A stretch of 25,571 bases of DNA from assembly GCA_002385265.1 (NCBI GenBank), contig DGDD01000227.1, positions 1,575 through 27,145 of the forward strand, given 5' to 3'. Of the stretch, positions 7,410 to 14,703 are shown one piece after another. Both the position numbers and the translations under genes were made by a program. The DNA is from Chitinophagaceae bacterium UBA3961. GTDB lineage: Bacteria; Bacteroidota; Bacteroidia; Chitinophagales; Chitinophagaceae. The notes under the pieces are model-generated. The model searched no databases, was not told where the DNA came from, and saw nothing but the letters and a program-made list of their open reading frames with translations. Each line of letters starts with the position of its first letter. The stretch's first letter is position 1.

Positions 7410-8029
7410 TCGATAGCCTCGACAGAATTGCAGTTTTGCTCATTCACAATGATCTTGATTCAAAATGCCTCGATTGGATAATGCCCATTGTCAGAAATCC
7501 ATTGGCTTCTTTACCTCTATATTTTTTGGTTCTAGCACTAGTGATGAGAAATGCCAAGGAACACTATGTTTCATTCATGATCTTATCAATTGTATTAATA
7601 GCACTAACCGATTTGGGTTCTGCTTCTTTATTCAAACCTTGGTTTGCTCGACTTCGGCCATTGCACGACCCTTTCCTTAAACAATACTTGCGCTACTTAG
7701 TAGAACCCGGCGGTGAGTATTCATTTCCGTCGAGTCATGCAGCGAACCATTTCGGCATTAGCTTTCTCTGGTATCGTTTATTGAAAGACTGGACTTCAAG
7801 AAATCATTATTGGTTGTTTGCTTGGGCCTCGCTTATTTGTTACGCTCAGGTTTATGTGGGGAAGCATTATCCCACTGATATTTTAATCGGAATGCTTTAT
7901 GGTGCTTTCGTAGCCTTGGTTATCTATGGCTTTTACAAGCGATTTGTATTTGTTCAAGTTCCTAAATCTGATTCTGAAAATGCTAGTACTGCTTCTTCTA
8001 TTGCTATTGAAAACAATTCGAATGTTTAG
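7397..8029 (+). CDS. PAP2-family phosphatase, variant active site
   Basis: 210 aa polytopic membrane protein. PAP2 motifs: K80 ... RLRP (LFKPWFARLRP, residues 78-88), FPSSHAANHFG (110-120) and a third motif ending H157-x3-D161 (YVGKHYPTD). Where the standard third motif has SR six residues before the His, this protein has A150-Q151, a substitution I recall in some Bacteroidota members but one that removes a phosphate-binding Arg. The polar tail after residue 190 is Ser/Asn-rich and probably cytoplasmic. The gene overlaps the upstream 119-aa gene by 13 bp and the downstream phosphodiesterase by 8 bp. Likely a lipid phosphate phosphatase acting with the GDPD on phospholipid-derived esters; the substrate is inferred from context only. 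Confidence 0.85.
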   Translation: MLELIDSLDRIAVLLIHNDLDSKCLDWIMPIVRNPLASLPLYFLVLALVMRNAKEHYVSFMILSIVLIALTDLGSASLFKPWFARLRPLHDPFLKQYLRYLVEPGGEYSFPSSHAANHFGISFLWYRLLKDWTSRNHYWLFAWASLICYAQVYVGKHYPTDILIGMLYGAFVALVIYGFYKRFVFVQVPKSDSENASTASSIAIENNSNV

Positions 8030-8810
8030 AAACAAGTATTTCATTGCGTTGGCTTTAGTTTCACTTTCTTTTAAGGGGGATGATTTTCATTCGGCCAAAG
8101 GTCCCATAATTGTGGCACACCGTGGCTTGCACAGTAGCTTGCCTGAAAATAGCATCGAAGGCATGATGGCTGCATTCCATGCCGGAGCCGATTACGTTGA
8201 AATGGACTTAAGATATTCGAAAGACAGCTCCTTTGTTTTGATGCATGATCGCAGTATTGATAGAACCACGGGTAGAAAAGGATTGGTAGCTGATCTGAAC
8301 TTAGCTCAATTAACAGCGATCCCATTAAAAGGCGGTCATACCTGTATTCCAAGTTTTGAAGATGTGTTGCGAACTGCACCAAAATCACTCGGGTTCTATC
8401 TTGATTTCAAGGCAGGAAGCGAAGCGCATTTGGTTGAGTTAATGAAGCGCTACCATATTATAGAAAGGTCTGTGGTATATGTATATCAGTTGGAGCAAAT
8501 AAAAAAGCTAAAGGCATTGGACCCCACTATTAAAGTAATGAGTGGCTTACCAGATTCTTTGAAAACACTAGATGAGAAATTGAGCTTTTTGAAAAAGACT
8601 CAACTCGATTACATTGACGGAAAGCTTCGTGATTTTTCTAAATACGAATTGATCAGTTTTGAAAAAGCAGGAGTAAAATTCTGGCCGGATCTCGACGGTA
8701 AGGCCAATCCGGCCGATTGGGATGAAATTTTGCAACTGGAATTAGACGGGTTTCAAACCGATGATCCACTGCCTTTTATTTCTTGGAGGCATTCTTCTTT
8801 TTCTTTTTAG
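8022..8810 (+). CDS. Glycerophosphodiester phosphodiesterase (secreted)
   Basis: 262 aa from the ATG at 8022, with an N-terminal hydrophobic stretch (residues 6-17) that looks like a signal peptide. GDPD TIM-barrel motifs are complete: AHRG (32-35), PENS (41-44), E60 and D62 in YVEMDL, and HD at 75-76 in LMHDRSIDRTTG. The product hydrolyses glycerophosphodiesters to an alcohol plus glycerol 3-phosphate, here most likely in the periplasm. The frame is open upstream to 7926, but that part lies within the PAP2 gene; the ATG at 8022 gives an 8-bp overlap and a sensible signal peptide. The 3' end overlaps the convergent lysine-rich gene by 35 bp. With PAP2 it could release phosphate-containing headgroups from membrane lipids. 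Confidence 0.9.
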   Translation: MFRNKYFIALALVSLSFKGDDFHSAKGPIIVAHRGLHSSLPENSIEGMMAAFHAGADYVEMDLRYSKDSSFVLMHDRSIDRTTGRKGLVADLNLAQLTAIPLKGGHTCIPSFEDVLRTAPKSLGFYLDFKAGSEAHLVELMKRYHIIERSVVYVYQLEQIKKLKALDPTIKVMSGLPDSLKTLDEKLSFLKKTQLDYIDGKLRDFSKYELISFEKAGVKFWPDLDGKANPADWDEILQLELDGFQTDDPLPFISWRHSSFSF

Positions 8811-9069
8811 CCGGTTTGGTTTTAGGGGTTTTTGCTTTCTCTTTTGCTGCTGCTTTGGCTGCTTTCTTAGCCGCTTTCTTTTGAATCTTTTCCTCCTTCT
8901 TCAACTCAATCAATAATTGTTCAGCAAATACTTTAGACATCTTTTTGGCCGCTGACACATATTTACCTTTTCTAAATTTCGATTCAAATTCAGCAGTAGC
9001 TTGCAACAGTTTCGGTTCAACAAGTGCTTTGATCTTTTTCTTCGTGAGTATGGCAGGTTCTTTTCCCAT
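8776..9069 (-). CDS. Lysine-rich histone H1-like small protein
   Basis: 97 aa. The N-terminal 55 residues look like an ordinary helical domain (MGKEPAILTKKKIKALVEP ... VFAEQLLIELKK). The rest is a Lys/Ala/Pro tail made of KKAAKKAAKAAAKEK-type repeats ending KKKKKNASKK, resembling the C-terminal tail of eukaryotic histone H1 and of bacterial H1-like nucleoid proteins. It is therefore probably a DNA- or RNA-binding protein; no enzyme motif is seen. Its 3' end overlaps the end of the phosphodiesterase gene on the other strand (8776-8810), so the last codons of each gene read the other's complement. Function inferred from composition only. Confidence 0.6.
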   Translation of the reverse strand: MGKEPAILTKKKIKALVEPKLLQATAEFESKFRKGKYVSAAKKMSKVFAEQLLIELKKEEKIQKKAAKKAAKAAAKEKAKTPKTKPAKKKKKNASKK

Positions 9070-9109
9070 TTTTTTTGAATAAATATAATAAGGGAATCAA
9101 AATTCTAAT

Positions 9110-9437
9110 GTTAAGTTTTGAGGGAGAGGAACGAGGATGAGAGGAGCGAGGAAACGAGGAGCGAGGAAACGAGGAGCGAGGACAAGAGGAAACGAGGAAC
9201 GAGGGAGGAGGCTGAAATTTACGAAGCGTAGCGAATGAAATTTCAGTCCCGCAGGCGAAGCCGTTGCGGGAAGGGAGGAAATACAGAAAAACTGCCAGCG
9301 CTGCGAAAACGCCGCGACCGCTGCGCCGCCGCGGTGAAAGAAAAAGATCGAGATTCGGGAAGATAGAAAAAGGGGATGAAAGCTCTTTGCGACAACTTGG
9401 CGCGCTTTGCGATCTTCGCGGTGAACACTAAAGCCTT
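9110..9437 (+). repeat. Composite dispersed repeat, copy 3, with 15-bp tandem units
   Basis: No gene. It starts with a purine-rich tract containing three tandem 15-bp units (GAGGAGCGAGGAAAC at 9141-9155, 9156-9170 and a diverged third at 9171-9185). Then comes a hairpin with arms CTGAAATTT (9212-9220) and AAATTTCAG (9238-9246), CGTTGCGGGAAGGGAGG, the CCAGCGCTGCG ... CTGCGCCGCCGCGGTGAA block (9294-9338), and GCGATCTTCGCGGTGAA (9408-9424). Module order matches the copy at 3930-4345. Its right end abuts the stop codon of the gene at 9438, as copy 2 abuts 4385. Confidence 0.75.
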
Positions 9438-9962
9438 TCACCTTACCTCCAAACTCCCCATCATCTCCTCACTCACCTTTCCCCAATCCTTCACTTTTCG
9501 CTCCGGACAATTGAAGGTAGTGATCAATAATTTTCCATTCACATCAGTAAATACAAAATAGTTGAAAATAGTATCGTCTTTTACAGGAGTAAGCAACTTA
9601 AATACACCCACCTTCTTGTTATTAATAGTAGTGATTTCTGAACTTTGCCATTCGGCAGAAGGGTAGGCGTCTTCCAAACTTTTCTTCAATACATTGAAAT
9701 ACTGTTCCAATACCTGCGGCGATGCCTTGCTTTCGGTTAAATTGAATGCAATGCTAATGGTGCCAGATTTATCGCTGAATACGTACTTTGGAGGATTTGA
9801 TCCCGGATATTTTATCTTGATCTGATAATCGGGCATAGGCTTCCACTCTACGGGCATCTTTATCGAAACCGTATTCTCAATCACCGATCTACTTTCCAAC
9901 ACAGGGGTCTGATAAAAAGAAAACCATCCGGCGATCAACCAGATGGAGGTAAGCAGTTTCAT
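9438..9962 (-). CDS. Hypothetical secreted protein (174 aa)
   Basis: 174 aa with a probable signal peptide (residues 1-18, MKLLTSIWLIAGWFSF). The mature part alternates short strands and helices: NTVSIKMPVEWKPMP, KYVFSDKSGTISIAFNLTE, then a helix VLEQYFNVLKKSLEDAYP, and strands ending KLLITTFNCPERKVKDWG. The pattern recalls PsbP/DcrB-like small alpha-beta domains, but I cannot assign a family. It lies 9 bp after galE on the minus strand and is probably the last gene of the rfbA-galE transcript. Its stop codon touches a composite repeat. Function unknown. Confidence 0.7.
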   Translation of the reverse strand: MKLLTSIWLIAGWFSFYQTPVLESRSVIENTVSIKMPVEWKPMPDYQIKIKYPGSNPPKYVFSDKSGTISIAFNLTESKASPQVLEQYFNVLKKSLEDAYPSAEWQSSEITTINNKKVGVFKLLTPVKDDTIFNYFVFTDVNGKLLITTFNCPERKVKDWGKVSEEMMGSLEVR

Positions 9963-9971
9963 ATAAAAGGT

Positions 9972-11027
9972 TTAATTCAGTCCGGCCGACTTGTTCTGAT
10001 AAAAGCGAGCATCGGTTTGAATCTTTTGCTCCCATTTCCAAGCGGTCAACATCATTTCGTCTAAACTATATTTGATACTCCAATCCAAAGCCTGACAAGC
10101 ATGATCATTGTTCGCATAGATAGCGATCACATCACCCGGGCGGCGTGGACCTAGTACATAATTCAATTTCACTCCACTCACTTTTTCAAAAGCTTGAATG
10201 GCTTCCAATACTGTTACACCATTGCCACTTCCCAAGTTGAATACATCGCAACGCTTTTTCGATTTACCGCTAAGCAACAATTGCAATGCTTTCGTGTGAG
10301 CGGAAGCGATATCACAAACATGAATATAATCTCTTACGCAAGAACCGTCTCTGGTTGGATAATCGTTGCCATGCACATTCATCACCGGAATTTTTCCGAT
10401 CGCTGTTTGTGTGATGGCCGGAACCAAGTTGGCCGGCTTACCGAGTGGTAATTCGCCAATCAAGGTTGAAGGATGCGCACCAACCGGATTGAAATAGCGC
10501 AAAAGAATGCACTTGGTTGGGTTGGCTTTTGAGAATTCATTGATTACTTGCTCTCCCATTTGCTTGGTGTAGCCATAAGGCGATTCAGCAGGTTTGGGAG
10601 GTGTATTTTCAGTTACCGGAATTTGATCGGGATTGCCGTAAACCGTACATGAACTAGAGAATACAAAGTTGGGAACATTGAACTCCTGCACGCATTTCAA
10701 GAGGTTGATCAAACTCACCATATTGTTTTCAAAATACAGTAAAGGTTGCTCTACCGATTCACCCACCGCTTTGAAAGCTGCAAAATGAATGATGCCGGCA
10801 ATGTCTTCGTTCTCTTGAAAAATAGCGAACGTATCATCGAAATTACAGAGATCAACTTTGTAGTTCTTTACTTTCTTACCGGTGATCTTTTCAACGCCTT
10901 CTAAGATGCGTGGAGAAGAACGAGAATTGTTATCGACAGAAATTACTTCAAATCCGTTTTCGATTAAGTCTACAATGGTGTGTGAACCAATATAGCCACA
11001 TCCTCCGGTAACCAGAATTTTCTTCAT
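9972..11027 (-). CDS. galE: UDP-glucose 4-epimerase
   Basis: 351 aa, slightly longer than the usual ~338 aa. This SDR-type Rossmann enzyme shows GGCGYIGSH at residues 8-16 (NAD-binding glycine motif), HFAAFKAVGESV at 81-92, SSSCTVYG at 124-131 (catalytic Ser region) and the catalytic pair Y151-K155 in YGYTK. Later come RYFNPVGAHPS, DYPTRDGSCVRDYIHV and RRPGDV, all typical of GalE. It interconverts UDP-glucose and UDP-galactose (or the GlcNAc/GalNAc pair) for envelope polysaccharides. It follows rfbA by 18 bp and precedes a secreted protein by 9 bp, so all three are probably one transcript. Confidence 0.94.
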   Translation of the reverse strand: MKKILVTGGCGYIGSHTIVDLIENGFEVISVDNNSRSSPRILEGVEKITGKKVKNYKVDLCNFDDTFAIFQENEDIAGIIHFAAFKAVGESVEQPLLYFENNMVSLINLLKCVQEFNVPNFVFSSSCTVYGNPDQIPVTENTPPKPAESPYGYTKQMGEQVINEFSKANPTKCILLRYFNPVGAHPSTLIGELPLGKPANLVPAITQTAIGKIPVMNVHGNDYPTRDGSCVRDYIHVCDIASAHTKALQLLLSGKSKKRCDVFNLGSGNGVTVLEAIQAFEKVSGVKLNYVLGPRRPGDVIAIYANNDHACQALDWSIKYSLDEMMLTAWKWEQKIQTDARFYQNKSAGLN

Positions 11028-11045
11028 GTTAGATGGTTTTGAATA

Positions 11046-11912
11046 CTAGTTGTTTTTCAACAGATTCATAAGGTACTGGCCATATCCGCTTTTCAACAAT
11101 GGCTGCGCCATTTTTTCGAGTTGAGCAGCGTTGATAAAACCTTTGCGGTAAGCGATTTCTTCGATACAAGCGATTTTGATGCCTTGACGTTGTTCAATTA
11201 CTTGAACGAATTGTGACGCTTGCATCAATGAATCAAAAGTTCCGGTATCCAACCATGCTGTTCCTCGGTCGAGGATGGAAACATGGAGTTTACCTCTGCG
11301 AAGATATTCTTTATTTACATCGGTTATTTCATATTCGCCTCTTGGACTTGGTTGAAGTTCTTTAGCGATTGAAACCACTTCGTTGTCATAGAAATAAAGT
11401 CCGGGCACTGCAAAATTGCTTTTGGGTTGAGCCGGTTTCTCTTCTATAGAAATAACGGTGTTGTTTTTATCAAATTCCACCACGCCGTATCTTTCGGGGT
11501 CGCTTACACGATAGGCGTACACGATACCGCCGTTAGGCTTGGTATTTTTCTCAAGTTGAATGCCGAGTCCGGAGCCGTAAAAAACATTGTCTCCTAATAC
11601 CAGTGCCACAGAATCGTTTCCAATAAAATCTGCTCCAATTACGAAGGCTTGGGCCAATCCGTTGGGAACGGCTTGTTCTGCGTAGGAGAATTTCAATCCT
11701 AATTGTTCACCGGTTCCCAATAAGCGTTCAAATTGGGGGAGGTCATGGGGAGTAGAAATGATCAAAATTTCACGAATGCCTGCCAGCATCAGGGTAGAGA
11801 GGGGGTAGTAGATCATGGGCTTATCGTAGATAGGCATGATCTGCTTGCTGATTGCATAGGTTATGGGATGCAATCGGGTTCCAGAACCTCCGGCAAGTAT
11901 TATTCCTTTCAT
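11046..11912 (-). CDS. rfbA: Glucose-1-phosphate thymidylyltransferase
   Basis: 288 aa from the ATG at 11912, the usual RfbA/RmlA length. Nucleotidyltransferase motifs: [16 protein letters not shown] at the N-terminus, [43 protein letters not shown], and [13 protein letters not shown] near the C-terminus. It makes dTDP-glucose from glucose 1-phosphate and dTTP, the first step of dTDP-rhamnose and related sugars. The frame is open to 11951, but those 13 extra residues read through the likely promoter, and family members begin at MKGIILAGG. rfbB, C and D are not adjacent, so the rest of the pathway is elsewhere. First gene of the rfbA-galE transcript. Confidence 0.94.
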   Translation of the reverse strand: MKGIILAGGSGTRLHPITYAISKQIMPIYDKPMIYYPLSTLMLAGIREILIISTPHDLPQFERLLGTGEQLGLKFSYAEQAVPNGLAQAFVIGADFIGNDSVALVLGDNVFYGSGLGIQLEKNTKPNGGIVYAYRVSDPERYGVVEFDKNNTVISIEEKPAQPKSNFAVPGLYFYDNEVVSIAKELQPSPRGEYEITDVNKEYLRRGKLHVSILDRGTAWLDTGTFDSLMQASQFVQVIEQRQGIKIACIEEIAYRKGFINAAQLEKMAQPLLKSGYGQYLMNLLKNN

Positions 11913-11947
11913 GGTTTCTATTTTATTGTATATCAACAGTAAAACAA

Positions 11948-11955
11948 GCAAATTA
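11948..11955 (-). promoter_or_regulatory. Candidate -7 element of rfbA
   Basis: TAATTTGC on the minus strand, 36 bp upstream of the rfbA start and just after the PiT terminator, so a promoter is needed here. It resembles the TAnnTTTG-type -7 box with one T missing. No clear -33 element. Confidence 0.35.
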
Positions 11956-11984
11956 TTGCCATTTCACCCAATCTTTTGCATAAA

Positions 11985-12014
11985 AAAAGAGGCAACTCCC
12001 CAGTTGCCTCTTTT
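11985..12014 (-). terminator. Intrinsic terminator of the DUF47-PiT operon
   Basis: Perfect 13-bp stem: AAAAGAGGCAACT (11985-11997) pairs with AGTTGCCTCTTTT (12002-12014) around a 4-nt loop, 16 bp after the PiT stop codon. On the minus strand the hairpin runs into TTTTTTT, a textbook intrinsic terminator separating PiT from rfbA. Confidence 0.92.
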
Positions 12015-12030
12015 CTATATTTTAGGGTGA

Positions 12031-13434
12031 TTAAGCACCCGGAATGATCCATCGAACGATGTAGTAAACTACAGCCGCGAGCACCGCACTTACGGGGATG
12101 GTTAAAATCCAAGCCCAAAGTAGGTTGAGAGTAACACCCCAGCGAACCGCTGAAAGACGTTTGGTAGCACCTACCCCAATGATAGAACCTGTGATGGTAT
12201 GGGTAGTACTTACCGGAATACCCCACTGCTCGGTCATGAATAAGGTTAAGGCACCGGCGGTTTCTGCACTTACTCCTTCCAGAGGAGTTACCTTGGTAAT
12301 ACGAGTACCCATGGTTTTTACGATCTTCCAACCACCACTCAAGGTTCCTAAACCGATAGCTGTATAACAGGCAATGGGAACCCAGTTTGGAAGGTCTTTG
12401 AAGTCTTTGATCTGTCCACCCGCTATTAGAGCAGCACCTATAATACCCATTACTTTTTGGGCATCGTTACCACCGTGACCGATACTGAAGGCTGCGGAAG
12501 ACAACAATTGAAGTCTTTTGTACATTCCGGCAATGGTATAAGCGTTTGGTTCTTTTATCTTTTCAAAATAAAGGTAGCAGAGGATAAAAATGCCAATGAT
12601 GATCATGAGCGATTTACGAATGATCGAGTTGTCGGCCTTTTCAATATCCTTTGTGAGTTTAGCAACGTTAACACCGGGGTCAATTGTAGCAATTTTTGCG
12701 GCAACACCTGCTCCTCCAATGGAGTGATATTCTGCCAACATAGGTTTTGCGGCTTTATATTTTGCGAGGGCCGAATCTAAATTTATCTGTTTGGATGGGT
12801 CTTTTTCTACTTGTTTTTTCAGCTTATCTACTGAGTAATATTTTTCCAGATTCTTTTCCATTTTAGAAGCTTGGAAATTCAAGAACATCCAGTAAGTAAC
12901 GGACGCAGCAAGAAGGATGATACCAACTTTCAAGAAGAAGTTGCGCGAAATGGTGACCAATGAAATGAACATTGAAATGGCCATACCAATTACCGGCGCT
13001 AAGAAAATAAACAATAAGATTTGAATGATGTACGTGCTCTCTACAATCTTGCTAATGGGAAGGTAACCTTTAGAGCTATATGCGTGTGCAATGGCTGCTC
13101 CTGCAAAACCGCCAATTAGTGTGTGCGAAGATGAAGAGGGAATACCATACCACCAGGTAAGTAGGTTCCACATGATAGCCGCAATAAGGCCTGAGAGGAT
13201 TACCGGGAGGGTAATGAACTCTTGTTGAACGCTTTTTGAAATGGTATTGGCTACTGCATGATCTTTGAATAAGAAAAAGGCCACAAAATTGAACATAGCG
13301 GCCCACAGTACTGCTTGGAAAGGCGTGAGTACTTTAGTTGAAACGATGGTGGCTATTGAATTTGCTGCATCATGAAAACCATTGATGTAGTCAAATATCA
13401 ATGCCAGTATAATAATTATTATTACCAGTGTCAT
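12031..13434 (-). CDS. PiT-family inorganic phosphate transporter
   Basis: 467 aa polytopic membrane protein. Both PiT signature repeats are visible: GFHDAANSIAT near residues 19-29, and the second-half counterpart GGNDAQKVMG near residue 321. GIPSSSSHTLIGG (about 97-109) and GIPVSTTHTITGS near the C-terminus are the paired phosphate/cation-site loops. A soluble insert of about 80 residues (about 190-270, Lys/Glu-rich) sits between the halves. PiT proteins import metal-phosphate or phosphate by symport with H+ or Na+ at low affinity. The gene follows the DUF47 gene by 18 bp, the usual arrangement, and ends at a strong terminator. Identity secure. Confidence 0.95.
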   Translation of the reverse strand: MTLVIIIIILALIFDYINGFHDAANSIATIVSTKVLTPFQAVLWAAMFNFVAFFLFKDHAVANTISKSVQQEFITLPVILSGLIAAIMWNLLTWWYGIPSSSSHTLIGGFAGAAIAHAYSSKGYLPISKIVESTYIIQILLFIFLAPVIGMAISMFISLVTISRNFFLKVGIILLAASVTYWMFLNFQASKMEKNLEKYYSVDKLKKQVEKDPSKQINLDSALAKYKAAKPMLAEYHSIGGAGVAAKIATIDPGVNVAKLTKDIEKADNSIIRKSLMIIIGIFILCYLYFEKIKEPNAYTIAGMYKRLQLLSSAAFSIGHGGNDAQKVMGIIGAALIAGGQIKDFKDLPNWVPIACYTAIGLGTLSGGWKIVKTMGTRITKVTPLEGVSAETAGALTLFMTEQWGIPVSTTHTITGSIIGVGATKRLSAVRWGVTLNLLWAWILTIPVSAVLAAVVYYIVRWIIPGA

Positions 13435-13452
13435 TTGATGGAATTTGTGCGA

Positions 13453-14100
13453 TTATGCGTACTTAATTACGATAGATTCGATTACGTTCGCTGCATCTTC
13501 GCATTTGTCGGTAACCAATTCCATGATCTGATAGATCTCTCTCTTTTTAATCACTTCTTTCGCATCCGGTTCTGTTTCGAACAAGCGATCGATGCTTAAG
13601 TCGAAGATATCATCAGCTTGATTTTCGATACTGTTTACTTTCACCAAAGCATCGGTGATATTGCGCATGTTTTTCATGTTGCGCAATTCTTTTACAGCCG
13701 TTTTAATTACTTCACATCCTTGTTCAATAAGGTCAGCAAATTTTTGGATGCCTTGATCGTTTGGATTGATCTTATAGAAGTTGATTTTTTTGGCGGTAGA
13801 ATAAGTAAAGTCACAAATATCATCGAGAGATGTTGCCAAGTAATGAATGTCTTCTCTATCGAAAGGGGTAATGAAATTTCTACCCAATTCTGTAAAAATG
13901 CGATGCGTTAGTTCATCGTTAGCATGCTCGAGGTCTTCGATTTTTGCAATGATGGCGGCTCTAGTATCAAAATCCGGTTCGTTAACTACCGCTTTCAGTG
14001 TCTTTCCCATCAGGGCTACATTGTCGGCAACTTCTTCAAAGAGGGTGTAAAAAATCTTGTCTTTCGGTAAGAAAATCTTCATGAAGGAATTCAAGCCCAT
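13453..14100 (-). CDS. DUF47/PhoU-like regulator of PiT
   Basis: 215 aa, all-helical DUF47 (PhoU-related) protein. The N-terminus NSFMKIFLPKDKIFYTLFEEVADNV is typical, followed by ITPFDREDIHYLATSLDDICDF with the acidic metal-binding pattern, ENQADDIFD, and EIYQIMELVTDKCEDAANVIE near the C-terminus. Such proteins sit next to PiT transporters and are thought to control or gate them. The frame is open to a TTG at 14118, but the family start and the ATG at 14100 agree better, and the longer version would overlap the candidate -7 element. First gene of the PiT operon. Confidence 0.93.
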   Translation of the reverse strand: MGLNSFMKIFLPKDKIFYTLFEEVADNVALMGKTLKAVVNEPDFDTRAAIIAKIEDLEHANDELTHRIFTELGRNFITPFDREDIHYLATSLDDICDFTYSTAKKINFYKINPNDQGIQKFADLIEQGCEVIKTAVKELRNMKNMRNITDALVKVNSIENQADDIFDLSIDRLFETEPDAKEVIKKREIYQIMELVTDKCEDAANVIESIVIKYA

Positions 14101-14114
14101 AACTATTAATTTCC

Positions 14115-14124
14115 GCAAAGATTA
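14115..14124 (-). promoter_or_regulatory. Candidate -7 element of the DUF47-PiT operon
   Basis: TAATCTTTGC on the minus strand just upstream of the ATG at 14100, like TAnnTTTG with one extra spacer base. The implied leader is under 10 nt. The 11-bp array seen at 14606 is not repeated convincingly here, so this operon is not obviously under the same control. Confidence 0.3.
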
Positions 14125-14605
14125 CCGTTTCATGTTTCATTTGTATTACCCTTTCTATTGGTAACAATTTCTTAATATTAGAATTTATACTCATTTAACA
14201 GCTTTTGGAAGAGTTGATTGCTACTGATATAATATATATGTCGAATCAATAAGTGCAGTTTCTCCATCAAATGGAGGGTTTTTATTTCTTAAATCATTGA
14301 CAATCAATATCGAATTCCATTATTTCATGCTAATGCTACAAATCATCCAAGGGTAAAACCAGGTCAAGCGAGAATTCGTGATCCAAATTTTTTAAAACGA
14401 AGCGGTTAATGTTACAAGAATATGGAATTAGGGTTTGTTTAAAGAAAAGGGGCATTTTATAAGTGCTTGATTGTATTGATATTACAGTTTTTCATTTTTC
14501 TAACTGGTTTTCATCAGTTTAAATTTCCAGCAATTGTATGTATTTGTAAATCAATTATTTAAACTTTTTAGTGCAATCATTTTATCCTTTAGTTAGGGCA
14601 CTCGT
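14125..14605. other. Gene-free interval between divergent operons
   Basis: AT-rich stretch of about 480 bp without an open frame I would call. The one clear element is an isolated hairpin with a T-run at 14262-14285 (listed separately). The rest shows no recognisable repeats, RNA gene or riboswitch. It leads into the 11-bp operator array at 14606. Confidence 0.5.
14262..14285 (+). terminator. Orphan intrinsic-terminator-like hairpin
   Basis: Stem CTCCAT (14262-14267) and ATGGAG (14271-14276) with a CAA loop, followed on the plus strand by GGTTTTTATTT. There is no plus-strand gene upstream (the neighbour is on the minus strand), so it would end either a small transcript starting in 14125-14250 or antisense transcription from the DUF47 promoter region. 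The stem is short. Confidence 0.45.
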
Positions 14606-14671
14606 TAACATTACGGTAATATACAGGATACGATTCGGTAACATTGGCGTAATGTTACGGTAATAGTGCGC
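14606..14671 (+). promoter_or_regulatory. Array of six 11-bp operator units (PhoB/OmpR-type geometry)
   Basis: Six head-to-tail 11-bp units with no gaps: 14606-14616, 14617-14627, 14628-14638, 14639-14649, 14650-14660 and 14661-14671. Consensus TAAYATTACGG; examples are unit 1 TAACATTACGG, unit 4 TAACATTGGCG and unit 5 TAATGTTACGG. Column 3 is A in all six, and columns 1, 2, 10 and 11 agree in five of six. An 11-bp direct-repeat period is what OmpR/PhoB-family dimers recognise, one helix face per monomer. The array ends 3 bp before the -7 element at 14675 and covers the -33 region, as in an activator-dependent promoter. Which regulator binds is inference. Confidence 0.8.
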
Positions 14672-14674
14672 TGC

Positions 14675-14682
14675 TACTTTTG
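14675..14682 (+). promoter_or_regulatory. -7 promoter element of the TonB receptor operon
   Basis: TACTTTTG, a perfect match to the Bacteroidota -7 consensus TAnnTTTG, placed 3 bp after the operator array. The transcription start is predicted near 14688-14690. No -33 TTTG is present at the usual distance, which fits a promoter that needs the bound activator. The same octamer precedes SusC at 19549. Confidence 0.75.
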
Positions 14683-14703
14683 CGGCAACAAAATGACTTA
14701 GTT

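Noticed and set aside
9097..9441. 114-aa minus-strand open frame
   Set aside because: Falls in composite repeat copy 3; composition reflects the purine tract and GC-rich block.
14119..14200. Operator array for the DUF47-PiT operon
   Set aside because: GGTAAT words occur twice but 24 bp apart, with no 11-bp series. PiT does not clearly share the array.
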